NCBI RefSeq assembly: GCF_003259905.1
Contig: NZ_QLMG01000016.1
Location: forward strand, 22,898 to 86,897
Origin: Salipiger aestuarii
Lineage (GTDB): Bacteria; Pseudomonadota; Alphaproteobacteria; Rhodobacterales; Rhodobacteraceae
Direction: 5' to 3'
DNA length: 64,000 nt
Position numbers and translations under genes: made by a program. Below are positions 33,327-41,814 of this stretch, one piece after another. Within the stretch, counting starts at the first letter, position 1. Each line of letters opens with the position of its first letter. The notes below the pieces were generated by a model. It was not told where the DNA came from. It ran no database searches and was given only the letters and a program-made list of their open reading frames with translations.

Positions 33327-35360
33327 ATGACAAACACGCAAAAGGAAAGCTTTGGGACCATGCTTTCGCCGATCCGCGCAGGCCGGCACATGGTGCGAAA
33401 CCGGGTCATTATGGGGTCGATGCATACCCGGCTGGAGACCGAGCCAGACGGTATCGCCAAACAGATCGCGTTTTACGCCGAACGCGCGCGGGGGGAGGCG
33501 GCGATTCTGGTCACCGGCGGGTTTTCCCCGAATGCCGAAGGGATATTCGATCCCGAAGGTCCGCGCATCGACGATCCGAAAGAGGCGCTGAGCCTGCGTC
33601 CGATCTGTGAAGCGGTGCAGGCCGAAGGCAGCCTGCTCTGCGCGCAGCTTCTTCATGCCGGGCGCTATGCAAAGATCGAAGGCTGCGTTGCCCCAAGCCC
33701 GATCCGGGCGCCGATCAACCGCTATGTCCCGCGCGAAATGACCGACGCCGACATCCGCCGCACCATCGAGGATTTCGCCAAATCCGCCGCCAATGCGCAG
33801 GCGGCGGGGTTCGATGGCGTCGAAATCATGGGGTCCGAAGGGTATCTTATCAACGAATTCACCGTCACCCATACCAACAAGCGCAACGACGACTGGGGCG
33901 GCTGCGTCGAGAATCGCCACCGTTTTCCGGTCGAGATCGTGCGCGCGGTGCGGGACCGTTGCGGGACCGACTTTCTCATCATTTACCGCATTTCGGCCGC
34001 CGATCTGGTCGAGGGCGGCGCGCCCGCCGATGAAATCGCAGACCTGGCGCGCAAGATCGAGGCGGCAGGCGCGGATATTCTGAACACCGGGATCGGCTGG
34101 CACGAGGCGCGCGTGCCGACCATCGCCTATCCGGTTCCGCGCGGTGCCTGGCGTCAGGCCGCGGCCAACGTCAAGGCTGCGGTGTCGATCCCGGTCGTCG
34201 CCTCCAACCGAATCAACACGCCCGAGCTTGCAGAGGATATCCTTGCCTCCGGCGAGGCCGACATGATCTCGATGGCGCGGCCCTTTCTGGCCGATCCGCA
34301 TTTCGTCAGGAAGACGCGCGAAGGCCGCGCCGACGAGATCAATACCTGCATTGCCTGCAATCAGGCCTGTCTGGACTTCATCTTTTCGGACCGGCCGGTC
34401 GGCTGTCTGGTCAACCCGCGGGCCGGGCGCGAAACCGAATTCCGGGATACGCCGACAGAATCACCACGGAAGCTGGCCGTCGTCGGTGGCGGCGCCGCAG
34501 GCATGGCCACGGCATCCGAGGCATCCCGTCTGGGCCACGACGTCACGCTTTTCGAAGCGCAGGACAAGCTGGGCGGGCAGCTGAATCTGGCGCGCGCGGC
34601 ACCGGGCAAGGACGAATTCGACGAAACCCTGCGGTACTATTCCGGCCAGATGAAAAAGCACGGCGTTACGCTGCGTCTGGGGCAGCGGGCCGGGCTGGAC
34701 GATCTGACCGGCTTTGACCATGTCGTCATTTCCACCGGGGTGAGCCCGCGCATTCCCGACCTGCCGGGCATCGATCACCCCAGTGTCGCGACCTATGCCG
34801 AAATCCTGTCGGGCGCGCGCGTCGCCGGCCAGACCGTCGTGGTGATGGGGGCAGGGGGCATTGGCCATGACGTGGCCGAGTTTCTCGTGACCGAGCCGGC
34901 CGAGGCTCACGACACCGACGCGTTCTGCCAGACATGGGGCGTGGACCCGACCTTTGCCGCATCGGGCGCGCTGGCGGGTGATCCGCTGGCGCCCAAGGCA
35001 TCGCGGCGAAAGGTTGTCATGCTTCAGCGAAAGTCCTCGAAACCAGGCGCGGGGCTTGGTGTGTCCACGGGCTGGATTCTGCGCAACGCTCTGCGCAAGC
35101 ACGGGGTCGAGGCCTTGGGCGGCGTGGTTTACGAACGCATTGACGACGCGGGGCTGCACATTCTCATGGACGGAGAACCAAAGGTCATTGCCGCCGATAC
35201 GATCGTGCTTTGCACCGGTCAGGAACCGGAACGGGCTTTGGCCAAAGACCTCACCGCCCGCGGGGCCACGGTCACGATGATCGGCGGCGCAAAAGAGGCC
35301 GCCGAACTCGACGCGCTGCGCGCCATCGACGAAGGGGTGCGTCTGGCGCAAAGCCTCTGA
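33327..35360 (+). CDS. fadH: 2,4-dienoyl-CoA reductase, FadH-type iron-sulfur flavoprotein
   Basis: This 677-aa enzyme (E. coli FadH is about 670) reduces 2,4-dienoyl-CoAs with NADPH during breakdown of unsaturated acyl chains. An N-terminal old-yellow-enzyme barrel has GSEGYLINEF (catalytic Tyr) and GIGWHEARVPTI (catalytic His). The 4Fe-4S motif is CIACNQAC...C near 336-355. A FAD/NADPH domain starts with AVVGGGAAGMA near 388. GGAGGAGG precedes the ATG. It is divergent from the dehydrogenase operon across operator A. Polyunsaturated isoprenoid chains such as geranyl-CoA would need a reductase of this kind. Other family members reduce trimethylamine-like amines, but the motifs favour dienoyl-CoA. 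Confidence 0.88.
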   Translation: MTNTQKESFGTMLSPIRAGRHMVRNRVIMGSMHTRLETEPDGIAKQIAFYAERARGEAAILVTGGFSPNAEGIFDPEGPRIDDPKEALSLRPICEAVQAEGSLLCAQLLHAGRYAKIEGCVAPSPIRAPINRYVPREMTDADIRRTIEDFAKSAANAQAAGFDGVEIMGSEGYLINEFTVTHTNKRNDDWGGCVENRHRFPVEIVRAVRDRCGTDFLIIYRISAADLVEGGAPADEIADLARKIEAAGADILNTGIGWHEARVPTIAYPVPRGAWRQAAANVKAAVSIPVVASNRINTPELAEDILASGEADMISMARPFLADPHFVRKTREGRADEINTCIACNQACLDFIFSDRPVGCLVNPRAGRETEFRDTPTESPRKLAVVGGGAAGMATASEASRLGHDVTLFEAQDKLGGQLNLARAAPGKDEFDETLRYYSGQMKKHGVTLRLGQRAGLDDLTGFDHVVISTGVSPRIPDLPGIDHPSVATYAEILSGARVAGQTVVVMGAGGIGHDVAEFLVTEPAEAHDTDAFCQTWGVDPTFAASGALAGDPLAPKASRRKVVMLQRKSSKPGAGLGVSTGWILRNALRKHGVEALGGVVYERIDDAGLHILMDGEPKVIAADTIVLCTGQEPERALAKDLTARGATVTMIGGAKEAAELDALRAIDEGVRLAQSL

Positions 35361-35399
35361 CCCGCCGATGGCGCGTTCGATCCAGAGTTAGACAGATGC

Positions 35400-35426
35400 G
35401 GCAGGCGGTTCAGGACACCGCCTGCC
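35400..35426. terminator. Hairpin terminator between convergent fadH and thioesterase genes
   Basis: GGCAGGCGGT (35400-35409) pairs perfectly with ACCGCCTGCC (35417-35426) over a seven-base loop. It is GC-rich and lies in the convergent gap. There is no T-run, so termination may be rho-assisted. Confidence 0.5.
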
Positions 35427-35488
35427 TGCCACTCCGGTTTCACGAAGGAAACCGGTTGAGGATGCGCCACACCCGGACGGCGTTTCCG

Positions 35489-35944
35489 TCATCCGGCAAC
35501 ACCCGTCCGTCCAACCAGCGCCATCAGCGTTCCGGTCATCGTGGCGACCAGCTTTTCATCCTGTCCTTTCAACGCATAGGCGCGCGCCTCGCAGATCGTC
35601 AGCGTCCTGCCAGGTTTCACCACATCGGCGACGAATCGAAACCGCTGGCCATCGGCGGGGTTGAGCAGGTTGATCTTGAATTCCACCGTCAGCACCGCGG
35701 CATCGGCGGGCATCAGCGAAAAGGCCGCATATCCGCAGGCGCTGTCCAGCGCGGTTGATACGATTCCGGCGTGCAGAAAGCCGTGCTGCTGGGTCAGCGC
35801 GTCGCTGTGCGCCATCTCCAGAACGATGTGACCGGGCGTCAGGTCGGCAATGCCGATCCCCAGCGTGTGCATCACCTTCTGAAGATCGAAACTGTCGCGC
35901 ACCCGCGCGTCAAAGTCGGGGTTCTTCGGCTCGAATTGCGCCAT
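35489..35944 (-). CDS. PaaI-like hotdog-fold acyl-CoA thioesterase
   Basis: The 151-aa protein shows the PaaI/YbgC-II hotdog pattern LTQQHGFLHAGIVSTALDSACGYAAF (about residues 50-75), with the HGG-like loop reading HGFLHAG, then a beta-sheet AAVLTVEFKINLLNPADG. Such enzymes hydrolyse stalled acyl-CoAs and free CoA. It is the last gene of the leftward set from 39460 and lies 9 bp after the AraC gene. Confidence 0.82.
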   Translation of the reverse strand: MAQFEPKNPDFDARVRDSFDLQKVMHTLGIGIADLTPGHIVLEMAHSDALTQQHGFLHAGIVSTALDSACGYAAFSLMPADAAVLTVEFKINLLNPADGQRFRFVADVVKPGRTLTICEARAYALKGQDEKLVATMTGTLMALVGRTGVAG

Positions 35945-35953
35945 GGCGTGATT

Positions 35954-36688
35954 TCACTCCTTGCTGTCATCCATGATGACCAATCTTAGCCGGTCCTTGA
36001 TCCCTCGTTCTTGTAACGAAAGGCCAAAAGCGCGCTCTGTGGCCTGAAACCGTAGCGCACCGGGCGGTCGGTCGGCGAAGGCCCGGCAGGATGCCGACAT
36101 ATGCGATTGATCGTAGTAGCCCGCGACCAGCGCCAGATCGCTTAACGGCAGGGCTGGGTCGGCGAAGCGTCCAAGCAGCAGGCGAAACCGGCGGAGCGCC
36201 GCAAGACGCCGCCTTGATATGCCGGTCTCTGCCCGTGCCCGGCGGCGTCCGGTCCGGTCGCTGAACGTCTGCGGGGGCGCAGCGAAGGTCAACTCGCTTG
36301 CAAGACCGTCCAGCGCCGCAACAAGCGACGGCAGGGCATCATCGCTCTGCCGGACCTTTCCAAGCGCGGCGGCCAATGGCTCTGGCGCCACGGTTCCGGG
36401 CCGACGCTCCGGTCGCGCCGACAGCCGCAGCCCGGCGACGATTCCGCAAAAGGATGACGGGCGGGGCACGAAATCCGGGCAGGGCGGCGCGAGCGACATG
36501 CGCGTCCCGCCACCTTGATCCGTCACCGAAAGCGTGAACAGATCGGTCGCGAAACGCCCGCTTCCGCGCGCGCTTAACACGTCAGTGTCGCGGAACACGA
36601 AGAGATGGTCGACCTGCACCGCAGCGCCCGTTGGCGGCGCCAGTTCAAGATAGAGCGGCGCGGCCGTCAGATCACTGGACGAAAGCAT
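35954..36688 (-). CDS. AraC-family transcriptional regulator
   Basis: This 244-aa protein has a poorly conserved N-terminal sensor part (about 1-140) and a C-terminal AraC DNA-binding domain. The second helix-turn-helix is readable as LSDLALVAGYYDQSHMSASCRAF, followed by PPGALR (the family's P-x-x-y/f-R ending), about residues 180-215. The first helix region RAETGISRRRLAALRRFR is also recognisable. It overlaps the NmrA-like gene by 17 bases. It may sense an acid or aldehyde and regulate this small operon; its target is not evident. Confidence 0.78.
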   Translation of the reverse strand: MLSSSDLTAAPLYLELAPPTGAAVQVDHLFVFRDTDVLSARGSGRFATDLFTLSVTDQGGGTRMSLAPPCPDFVPRPSSFCGIVAGLRLSARPERRPGTVAPEPLAAALGKVRQSDDALPSLVAALDGLASELTFAAPPQTFSDRTGRRRARAETGISRRRLAALRRFRLLLGRFADPALPLSDLALVAGYYDQSHMSASCRAFADRPPGALRFQATERAFGLSLQERGIKDRLRLVIMDDSKE

Positions 36689-37526
36689 CCCGATTCTCGG
36701 CGACGAAATCGTGAAAGCGGCGGGCCGGGCGCCCGAGCACGTCGCTCACCGTGGTCTCGATGCGCCCGAGATAGCCCTTGGGCGCGATCGAGGCCAGTTC
36801 CACCATGGCCGCGGCGACCTCGTCCTGCATCCCGCCGGCGACCATCGCCGCCTTGGCGTCATCGGGAGACAGAGGCGCAGAGGTGATGGATCGTCCGGTC
36901 ACTTCGGACAGGACGGCCGCAATGTCCTCGCCGGTCAGCGCTTCGGGGCCGGTCAGGCCATAAACCTTGCCCGCGTGCCCCGATCCGGTCAGCGCCTCGG
37001 CGGCCACATCGGCGATGTCGCGGGCGTCGATCCAGGCCACGGGTCCGCCAAGATCGTCGTAATACACCCCATCCCTTGCGATGCCTTCGGCCTGCCAGAG
37101 CAGGTTCTGCATAAAGTAAGTCGGCTGGACAAAGGTCCAGTCAAGGCCGCTTTCCTTCAGTAATTCCTGGGTGTCGGAATGCCACTTGCCAAAGGTCAGC
37201 CCCGCCTTTGGCGACGCGCCAAGCCCGGTGGCCAGAACCACATGTCCCACGCCCGCGGCCTTGGCCGCCTCTATCGCGCCGGCTTTCCACCGGCGCATGT
37301 CCCGATGCGCGGGCGTCACCAGATAGATCTTGTCCGCACCTGCGCAGGCCTGTTCCAGCGCTGCGGCATCGGTGAAATTCGCGGCGACCGCCTCGCATCC
37401 CTTGGCCTTGAGGCCGTCGAGCTTGGCCGGATCGCTGGTGACGGCGCGCACCTGGGCGCCCTTTGCCAGAAGCGTGTCGACAAGGGGGGCGCCGGTGGTG
37501 CCGGTGGCTCCGAAGACAGTGATCAT
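36672..37526 (-). CDS. NmrA-like NAD(P)-binding protein (atypical SDR)
   Basis: The 284-aa Rossmann protein begins MITVFGATGTTGAPLVDTLLAKG with the GxxGxxG dinucleotide motif at residues 6-12. It continues with ACAGADKIYLVTPAH and VGHVVLATGLG. It lacks the classical YxxxK in the usual position, as NmrA/HSCARG and QorB-type SDRs do. Members act as redox sensors or NAD(P)H-dependent quinone reductases. It overlaps both neighbours (ATGA with the synthetase, 17 bases with AraC), so the four genes 39460-35489 are one transcription unit. Confidence 0.82.
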   Translation of the reverse strand: MITVFGATGTTGAPLVDTLLAKGAQVRAVTSDPAKLDGLKAKGCEAVAANFTDAAALEQACAGADKIYLVTPAHRDMRRWKAGAIEAAKAAGVGHVVLATGLGASPKAGLTFGKWHSDTQELLKESGLDWTFVQPTYFMQNLLWQAEGIARDGVYYDDLGGPVAWIDARDIADVAAEALTGSGHAGKVYGLTGPEALTGEDIAAVLSEVTGRSITSAPLSPDDAKAAMVAGGMQDEVAAAMVELASIAPKGYLGRIETTVSDVLGRPARRFHDFVAENRDAFVQ

Positions 37527-39460
37527 GGCTTGTCCTTTCTCAGCTCTGCGATGGGCTGTATGGTTTCGGGGTTACTGATGGATGACAGGTCTCCGGGATC
37601 CTCGCCCAGGAAGGCCGCGCGCACGATCCGGCGCATCGTCTTCATGCTGCGGGTTTTCGGAAGCGCCTCGACGAAATGAATTTCGCGCGGGCGGAAGGGC
37701 TTCGAGACGACCTGTCCCACCCGGTCCTTGAGCTGTTCGACAAGGGCGTCGTCAGGCGACACACCCGGAGCCGGCACACAGACACAGACCACGGCCACGC
37801 CCTTGATATCATCGGGTGCGGCAATGGCGGCGGCATCCACCACCTTTCCGGACTCGGTCAGGGCCGATTCAATCTCGGGCGGCCCGATGCGTTTGCCGGC
37901 AATGTTCAGCGTGTCGTCGGACCGGCCGAGGATATACCATGTACCGTTCGGATCGCAGCGCACCCAATCGCCGTGCCGCCAGATGCCGGGGAATGTTGAC
38001 CAGTAGGTTTCCAGATACCGCTTGCGGTTGCCGGCGATGGCCGGGGTCAGGCCAAGGGGCGGTTGCGTCACGACAAGTTCGCCGACCTCGCCCGGCGCGG
38101 CTTCGCTGCCGTCCTCGCGCAGCACTTTCGCCCCGACACCCAGCGCCTGCGCCGAGAATCCTCCGGGCCTGATCTCATGCAGCACCGTCGAGGTCAGGAT
38201 CGCACCGAAAAGCTCGGTTCCGCCCGAGATATTCAGCGGCACCGCGCGGCGGCGGCAGATATGGTCACGTTGCCAGAGCCAGGCGTCCTCGGTCCAGGGT
38301 TCGCCGGTCGAGGCAACGATGCGCAGGGGCGACAGATCGTAACCGGACAGTGGTGCACGATCCTGCGTCATGAACTGCCGCACAAGTGTGGGTGCAACGC
38401 CGAGGTGGGTCACTTTCAATTCGGATGCAAGTCGCAACAACCTGAACGGATCACCGGGCATCGAGGGCGCGCCTTCGGCCAGAACCAGCGTCGCCCCCGA
38501 CAGCAGCACCGACAAAAGGGTCAGTGGCCCCATGACCCAGCCCATGTCGGTCATCCACAGATGCCGGTCGTCGCGCTTCATGTCGAGCCCCAGCAGGAAA
38601 TCCGCCGTCGCCTTGGCCTGCACACCCAAATGGGTGTGCACCACGCCCTTGGGGCGCCCGGTGGTGCCGGAGGTATAGGCGATGAGCAGTGGCGAGTCCG
38701 CCTCTGCCGGATGCGCGGGATAGGTCGGATCCGCATTTCCGACAGTTTCCTGCCAGTCAAGATCGCGGGCCGGATCGGCCGCCGCGCCGCCGAACCGCCG
38801 CAGGCTGATGACGGTATGAACCGAGGGCACTTCCTCCAGCGCTTTGACCAGCGTGGACTCCATCCAGACGGGATTGCCCCTTCGTGGCGTGGCATCCGCG
38901 GTCAGCACCGCCACGGCGCCGGAATCCTCGAGCCGGCTGGCGATGGCGGGCGGCGCGAAGCCCGAAAACAGCGGCACCGCCACGGCACCCAATCGGGCGA
39001 TGCCTAAAAAGGCGGCGTCGATTTCGGGGATCATCGGCATGTAGATGCCAACGGCCTGGCCGGGTTTTACCCCGCGCCGGGCCAGCGCCGAGGCCACGCG
39101 CGCGGACTCGGCGGCAAGATCGGCATAGGTCCAGCTGCGGCGACACCCGTCTTCGCCGACCCAGTCGATCGCGGTCTTGTCGGCCAGACCTGTCTCGATG
39201 CGGGCATCGAGACAGGTTTCCGTCAGGTTCAAGGCGCCGCCGACGGCCCATCGGATCGATTCCGGCCCATCGGACATATCCCGTAACCGCGTGTAGGGGC
39301 GATGGAACCGGATGCCGGCAAACTCGATGATCCGGCCCCAGAACCAGTCCGGGTCGGTGTTGGCCCGGCTGGCAAGATCCTCGTAACTGTCCGTGCCACA
39401 ATCTTTCAGGAAAGAGGCCAGCGTGCTTGAACGCTGAATGTCAGTGTCTGGTTGAAACAT
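37523..39460 (-). CDS. Acetyl-/acetoacetyl-CoA-synthetase-like acyl-CoA synthetase
   Basis: The 645-aa adenylate-forming enzyme has the ACAS-type N-terminus (DPDWFWGRIIEFAGIRFHRPY). It carries the P-loop YTSGTTGRPKGVVHTH near 259-274, ISGGTELFG, GDWVRCDPNG, and a C-terminal domain with KTRSMKTMRRIVRA. The catalytic lysine is present, but the usual RSGK is RSMK. The length suits short or medium branched acids. It might be the activating enzyme for acids entering the adjacent routes, comparable to AtuH in pseudomonads, although AtuH belongs to another subfamily. A rho-independent terminator sits only about 20 bp upstream of its ATG. Confidence 0.85.
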   Translation of the reverse strand: MFQPDTDIQRSSTLASFLKDCGTDSYEDLASRANTDPDWFWGRIIEFAGIRFHRPYTRLRDMSDGPESIRWAVGGALNLTETCLDARIETGLADKTAIDWVGEDGCRRSWTYADLAAESARVASALARRGVKPGQAVGIYMPMIPEIDAAFLGIARLGAVAVPLFSGFAPPAIASRLEDSGAVAVLTADATPRRGNPVWMESTLVKALEEVPSVHTVISLRRFGGAAADPARDLDWQETVGNADPTYPAHPAEADSPLLIAYTSGTTGRPKGVVHTHLGVQAKATADFLLGLDMKRDDRHLWMTDMGWVMGPLTLLSVLLSGATLVLAEGAPSMPGDPFRLLRLASELKVTHLGVAPTLVRQFMTQDRAPLSGYDLSPLRIVASTGEPWTEDAWLWQRDHICRRRAVPLNISGGTELFGAILTSTVLHEIRPGGFSAQALGVGAKVLREDGSEAAPGEVGELVVTQPPLGLTPAIAGNRKRYLETYWSTFPGIWRHGDWVRCDPNGTWYILGRSDDTLNIAGKRIGPPEIESALTESGKVVDAAAIAAPDDIKGVAVVCVCVPAPGVSPDDALVEQLKDRVGQVVSKPFRPREIHFVEALPKTRSMKTMRRIVRAAFLGEDPGDLSSISNPETIQPIAELRKDKP

Positions 39461-39480
39461 TCCTCACCTTTCTTCACCGC

Positions 39481-39507
39481 AAAAAAGGCCGCACCTTGGG
39501 CACGGCC
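39481..39507 (-). terminator. Rho-independent terminator between the BadH-like SDR and the synthetase
   Basis: On the minus strand GGCCGTGCC pairs with GGTGCGGCC (nine pairs, two G-T) over a CAA loop and is followed by TTTTTT (39486-39481). It is the clearest intrinsic terminator in the window. It lies after the SDR gene and only about 20 bases before the synthetase start, so it may work as an attenuator. Confidence 0.75.
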
Positions 39508-39572
39508 AGTCAGGGAGGTAACTTCTGGCCGACTTGGCGGCGCCGCCTTGTGACGGACGCCGCCACCTGCGT

Positions 39573-40334
39573 TCAGCCGTGCATCGACAAGCCGCCCGAA
39601 ACCGAAATCACCTGCCCGGTGATGAACCCGGCGTCGTCGGAGGACAGGAAGCAGATGATGCCGGGGTAGTCCGTAGGCTGTGCCAGGCGCTTCATCGGGA
39701 TGGCCCGCTTGAGGCCCTCGGCGATCTTTTGACCGGCATCGCCCTGGGCGACCTGGGCAAACAACGGCGTGTCGGTCGGCCCGGGGGCGACAGCGTTCAA
39801 TTGAATGCCCTTGCGCGCAAGTTCCCGCGCCACGGTTTTGGTGAACGAGATGATGCCGCCCTTGCAGGCCGAATAAACCGCTTCGCCCGATGACCCGACG
39901 CGACCGGCGTCCGAGGCGATGTTGACCACCCGGCCGCCGCCGTTCTGAACCATGCCCGGAAGCACCGCGTGATGCATGTTCAACGGACCGTAAAGGTTGA
40001 TGTCGATGACTTTTTTCCAGATTTCGGCATCGGTATCGAGGAACGGCTTGATCACGTCCCAGCCGGCGTTGTTTACAAGCACGTCGATCGGACCATTGGC
40101 CGAGAACTCGGCGACAGCCTTGTCGACCTGGGCGCGGTCGGTGATGTCCACCTTGAAGGCCTGTGCCTTGCCGCCCGCCTCGGTGATCAGGCGAACGGTG
40201 TCCTTCGCTCCGTCTTCGTTCATGTCAAAGATTGCGACCTCGGCGCCTTCCTGACCGAACCGTTCGCAAACCGCACGCCCGATGCCGCTGCCGCCGCCCG
40301 TTACAATCACGCGTTTTCCACTCAACCCTCGCAT
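39573..40334 (-). CDS. BadH-like SDR (2-hydroxycyclohexanecarboxyl-CoA dehydrogenase family)
   Basis: This 253-aa classical SDR has TGGGSGIGRAVCERFGQEGA, FDMNEDG, NNAGWD, the catalytic SDAGRVGSSGEAVYSACK and the ending DDAGFITGQVISVSGGL. The segments NNAGWD-xxKPF, LNMHHAVLPGM, VGSSGEAVY and the C-terminus closely follow the BadH family, which oxidises 2-hydroxycyclohexane-1-carboxyl-CoA. No BadI-type ring-opening hydrolase is visible, so the true substrate may be another 3-hydroxyacyl-CoA. GAGGAGG precedes the ATG. It is divergent from the tandem TetR gene across operator B. Confidence 0.85.
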   Translation of the reverse strand: MRGLSGKRVIVTGGGSGIGRAVCERFGQEGAEVAIFDMNEDGAKDTVRLITEAGGKAQAFKVDITDRAQVDKAVAEFSANGPIDVLVNNAGWDVIKPFLDTDAEIWKKVIDINLYGPLNMHHAVLPGMVQNGGGRVVNIASDAGRVGSSGEAVYSACKGGIISFTKTVARELARKGIQLNAVAPGPTDTPLFAQVAQGDAGQKIAEGLKRAIPMKRLAQPTDYPGIICFLSSDDAGFITGQVISVSGGLSMHG

Positions 40335-40400
40335 ATGGAGATCCTCCTCTTCCGCTATCATTTTGGCAAAGAACTTGATTCGACGCCGCTCATCGCATAT

Positions 40401-40416
40401 TCTAACACTTGTTAGG
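40401..40416. promoter_or_regulatory. Operator B between the tetR-type gene and the BadH-like SDR
   Basis: TCTAACACTTGTTAGG holds a perfect 14-bp inverted repeat (40402-40415) and matches the consensus TCTAACA-NN-TGTTAGA in 15 of 16 positions when the spacer is ignored. On the minus strand it overlaps TTGCAA-16 bp-TAGAAT, a promoter for the SDR. The regulator ATG is 10 bp to its right, so autoregulation is likely. Confidence 0.75.
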
Positions 40417-40425
40417 TTTATTGCA

Positions 40426-41796
40426 ATGGACAGGCTTGCCGCTGACAAGTATCGAAAATTCATGATGAGACAATCTGATACCATCAAGCATACCGACGAT
40501 GACTTGAGCAAGTCAGAGAGGACCCGCAGCGGTATCCTCGCTGCGGCCGCCCGCCTTTTCCGGCATGAGGGCTATTATGCGACGACGATGCGCGACATCG
40601 CGCAGGAATCCGGCATCGAAGCAGGAAGCATTTATTACCATTTCCAATCCAAGGAACAGATACTCAGCGAAGTTCTGGATCTTGGTGTTCGGCAAATGTA
40701 CGAGAGGGTCTGCGAGATTGTCCGCCCGACGAAGGACAATCCGAAGGATTTCCGTGAGACCTTTGCCCTGCTTATCGAAACGCATCTGACCTATCTGCTG
40801 ACCGAAAGCGATTTTACTTCGGCCAATATCCGTAACTATCCGATGTTGTCGGATGAGGCGCGCGCGCCGCATCGTGAATTGCGGGCATCCTACGCAGGCG
40901 TCTGGACCAGTTTTCTGAGCGAGGCGAAACGCGCCGGCGACCTGCGAAGCGACATTTCGGTAACCGTGATCCGCCAGTTCATTCTGAGCGCCATGAACTG
41001 GACCGTGGAATGGTACGATGTGGACCGGTATCCGGTGAGCATTCTCGCGGAACGGATGAGCAAGCTGATCCTCGACGGCATGTGTTCGCGGCGCATCGTC
41101 GACACGAAAGGGCTGAAGCCAGACCGCTCCTTTTCGACCGATATCCCTGAATCCATCAACAAGGCCGCGAAAACCCGCGCAGAGATCCTGAGAGCCGCCG
41201 CGCGCATGCTGAGAGACAACGGGTACAAGGCGACCACGCTGAGGCAGATCGCTGAAGAAGCCGATATGAAGGCGGGCAGCGTCTATTACCATTTCAAGTC
41301 CAAAGAAGCGATCGTGGACGAGGTCTTGCACGCCGGGTTGAACGACCTGCTATTGGGTGTCAACGCCGCAGCCCAGGAATTTCAGGCCCCATATGATCAT
41401 CACGCAAGGATCGCGACGGCAATCTGGGCGCATCTGGACTATCTGTTCAAGGCAAGCGAATTCACGTCCGCGAACATCAGAAGCTACGGGATGCTGCCCA
41501 ATCACTTCAGAAAGAGACACGGGGGCATCCGTCATCAGTACGGAAAACTCTGGGACAGGATTCTGCGCGAAGCGCAGGGGGACGATGCCATAAGATCGGA
41601 TATCAAGATTGTTCCGTTGCGTCAGGTCATGTTGGGTGCCTTGAACTGGACGGTCGAGTGGTTTGATCCGAACAAGGCGGACGTCGAAGGGTATCTTTCC
41701 CTGCCCGAATTCTCTGGCATGCTTATCAAGCTGCTTCTCGAAGGGATTTGCGACAGGCGAGATACCGCCTGCGCAGAACCAAACGAGGCTCGCTGA
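40426..41796 (+). CDS. Tandem (duplicated) TetR-family regulator with two complete TetR units
   Basis: At 456 aa this is about twice the normal TetR length. Unit 1 has its DNA-binding domain at about 33-85 (ILAAAARLFRHEGYYATTMRDIAQESGIEAG then SIYYHFQSKE). Unit 2 repeats it at about 247-300 (ILRAAARMLRDNGYKATTLRQIAEEADMKAG, SVYYHFKSKE). The ligand domains are also duplicated: SDFTSANIRNYPML/SEFTSANIRSYGML and AMNWTVEWYD/ALNWTVEWFD. Both recognition helices look intact, so one chain could act as a built-in dimer. It sits 10 bp from operator B, and that repeat recurs at every divergent promoter of the catabolic region. A later ATG at 40462 is possible. Confidence 0.88.
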   Translation: MDRLAADKYRKFMMRQSDTIKHTDDDLSKSERTRSGILAAAARLFRHEGYYATTMRDIAQESGIEAGSIYYHFQSKEQILSEVLDLGVRQMYERVCEIVRPTKDNPKDFRETFALLIETHLTYLLTESDFTSANIRNYPMLSDEARAPHRELRASYAGVWTSFLSEAKRAGDLRSDISVTVIRQFILSAMNWTVEWYDVDRYPVSILAERMSKLILDGMCSRRIVDTKGLKPDRSFSTDIPESINKAAKTRAEILRAAARMLRDNGYKATTLRQIAEEADMKAGSVYYHFKSKEAIVDEVLHAGLNDLLLGVNAAAQEFQAPYDHHARIATAIWAHLDYLFKASEFTSANIRSYGMLPNHFRKRHGGIRHQYGKLWDRILREAQGDDAIRSDIKIVPLRQVMLGALNWTVEWFDPNKADVEGYLSLPEFSGMLIKLLLEGICDRRDTACAEPNEAR

Positions 41797-41814
41797 TCGC
41801 AGCCGCCATCGCGA

